From Isoperla grammatica (lineage: Eukaryota > Arthropoda > Insecta > Plecoptera > Perlodidae): a DNA stretch of 64,000 bases. Below the pieces are notes generated by a model that saw only the letters and a program-made list of their open reading frames with translations, did not search any database and was not told the origin of the DNA. The position numbers and the translations under genes were made by a program. The stretch's first letter is position 1. Each line of letters starts with the position of its first letter. This document shows, one piece after another, positions 63,566 to 64,000 of the stretch. Location of the stretch: positions 6,571,788-6,635,787 of the forward strand of contig OX246741.1 of the NCBI GenBank assembly GCA_945910005.1, read 5' to 3'.

Positions 63566-63842
63566 GGGGGGGGGGGGGGGAAACGACTTACTTTGGTAAT
63601 TTAGCGGTCAGAGTCAACAAAATGTGTGATGTTGTATGCGGCGAGGGGGGCAGGAGGGCTTCTGCGTATCTCCCCAAATATTGTGTTACACAACAAACAC
63701 ACGTCTAGCGCAAGCCGAAAGTAAACACAAGCTGACGTTTAGTTTTGATAGTATTGTGGTACAATACCAAACAATGGGTCGTCGACCAACTGACGTGATA
63801 CAAAACAACGGAAGGCTTAGCACGTGCCCCCCCCCCCCCCCC
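63566..63842. repeat. Poly(G) and poly(C) runs
   Basis: G at 63566-63580 and C at 63827-63842. No gene is seen from 63.3 kb to the right edge. Confidence 0.9.
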
Positions 63843-64000
63843 ACGATACGCCTCGCCGTGGAGTCTGCGGGTCAACTCTACTCTCTGACACGCACAACAA
63901 CCACACCTAGCATCGAAGGAGGTCTCCTGCTGTGCGAGGTAGCTGTGATGTGAGTCACACTCAGGCATGAGTCGAAGAATGCGAGGTGACCTCACTAACC

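Overview
This is a window of an invertebrate nuclear genome, most likely an arthropod and possibly an insect. The organism call is an inference from gene structure and repeat style and is not certain. Genes are split by GT-AG introns, the intergenic and intronic DNA is AT-rich, and it is full of SINEs, MITEs, foldback repeats, decayed satellites and long poly(G)/poly(C) runs. There is one 200-N assembly gap (62250-62449).

Nearly the whole window is one minus-strand host gene: a Ras GTPase-activating protein of the SynGAP/DAB2IP/RASAL2 family (raskol in Drosophila). I place twelve coding exons. The start codon is at 61728, in a 718-bp disordered N-terminal exon. A 40.7-kb first intron follows, then eleven exons between 20337 and 1. 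The gene runs off the left edge before its C-terminus. All exon phases agree, and joined they give at least 936 residues in the family order: basic linker and split PH domain, C2 domain, RasGAP catalytic domain with arginine finger and FLRFLCPAI signature, then the C-terminal SynGAP-family region.

Inside the intron at 7658-13557 sits a complete-looking DNA transposon (7925-12242). It has 34-bp terminal inverted repeats, an AAAT target duplication, and a two-exon gene for a 754-residue DUF7869-like, putatively RNase H-fold transposase. A neighbouring tandem copy of the target sequence lacks the element and preserves the empty site.

The 40.7-kb intron holds no other gene that I can support. 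From low to high coordinates it contains MITEs (20422-20701, 22019-22173), a decayed 'ACTGTCCCA' satellite (about 23.1-24.7 kb), a 5S-rRNA-like fragment, tRNA-derived SINEs, a 63-bp array (42.26 kb), a hairpin of G19/C14 tracts (43.5 kb), a foldback (47.66 kb), two inverted copies of a foldback element built of 16-bp repeats (48.5 and 54.3 kb), a 140-bp array (50.0-50.7 kb) and a large near-identical inverted repeat (51.4-52.5 kb). Upstream of the gene are the assembly gap and a 43/33-bp array near 63.1 kb.

The most interesting signal is a six-base insertion, GGCCTA, at TA dinucleotides, which creates the palindrome TAGGCCTA. In three independent places the window holds its own uninserted comparison: the two arms of a foldback, an interrupted AAAT microsatellite, and copies of a SINE family. 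In each, the difference is exactly GGCCTA after TA. The palindrome is greatly over-represented, is packed into the transposon's intron, and one copy sits on that intron's splice donor. A second unusual signal is a seven-copy 31-bp repeat that multiplies the splice donor of RasGAP exon 11.
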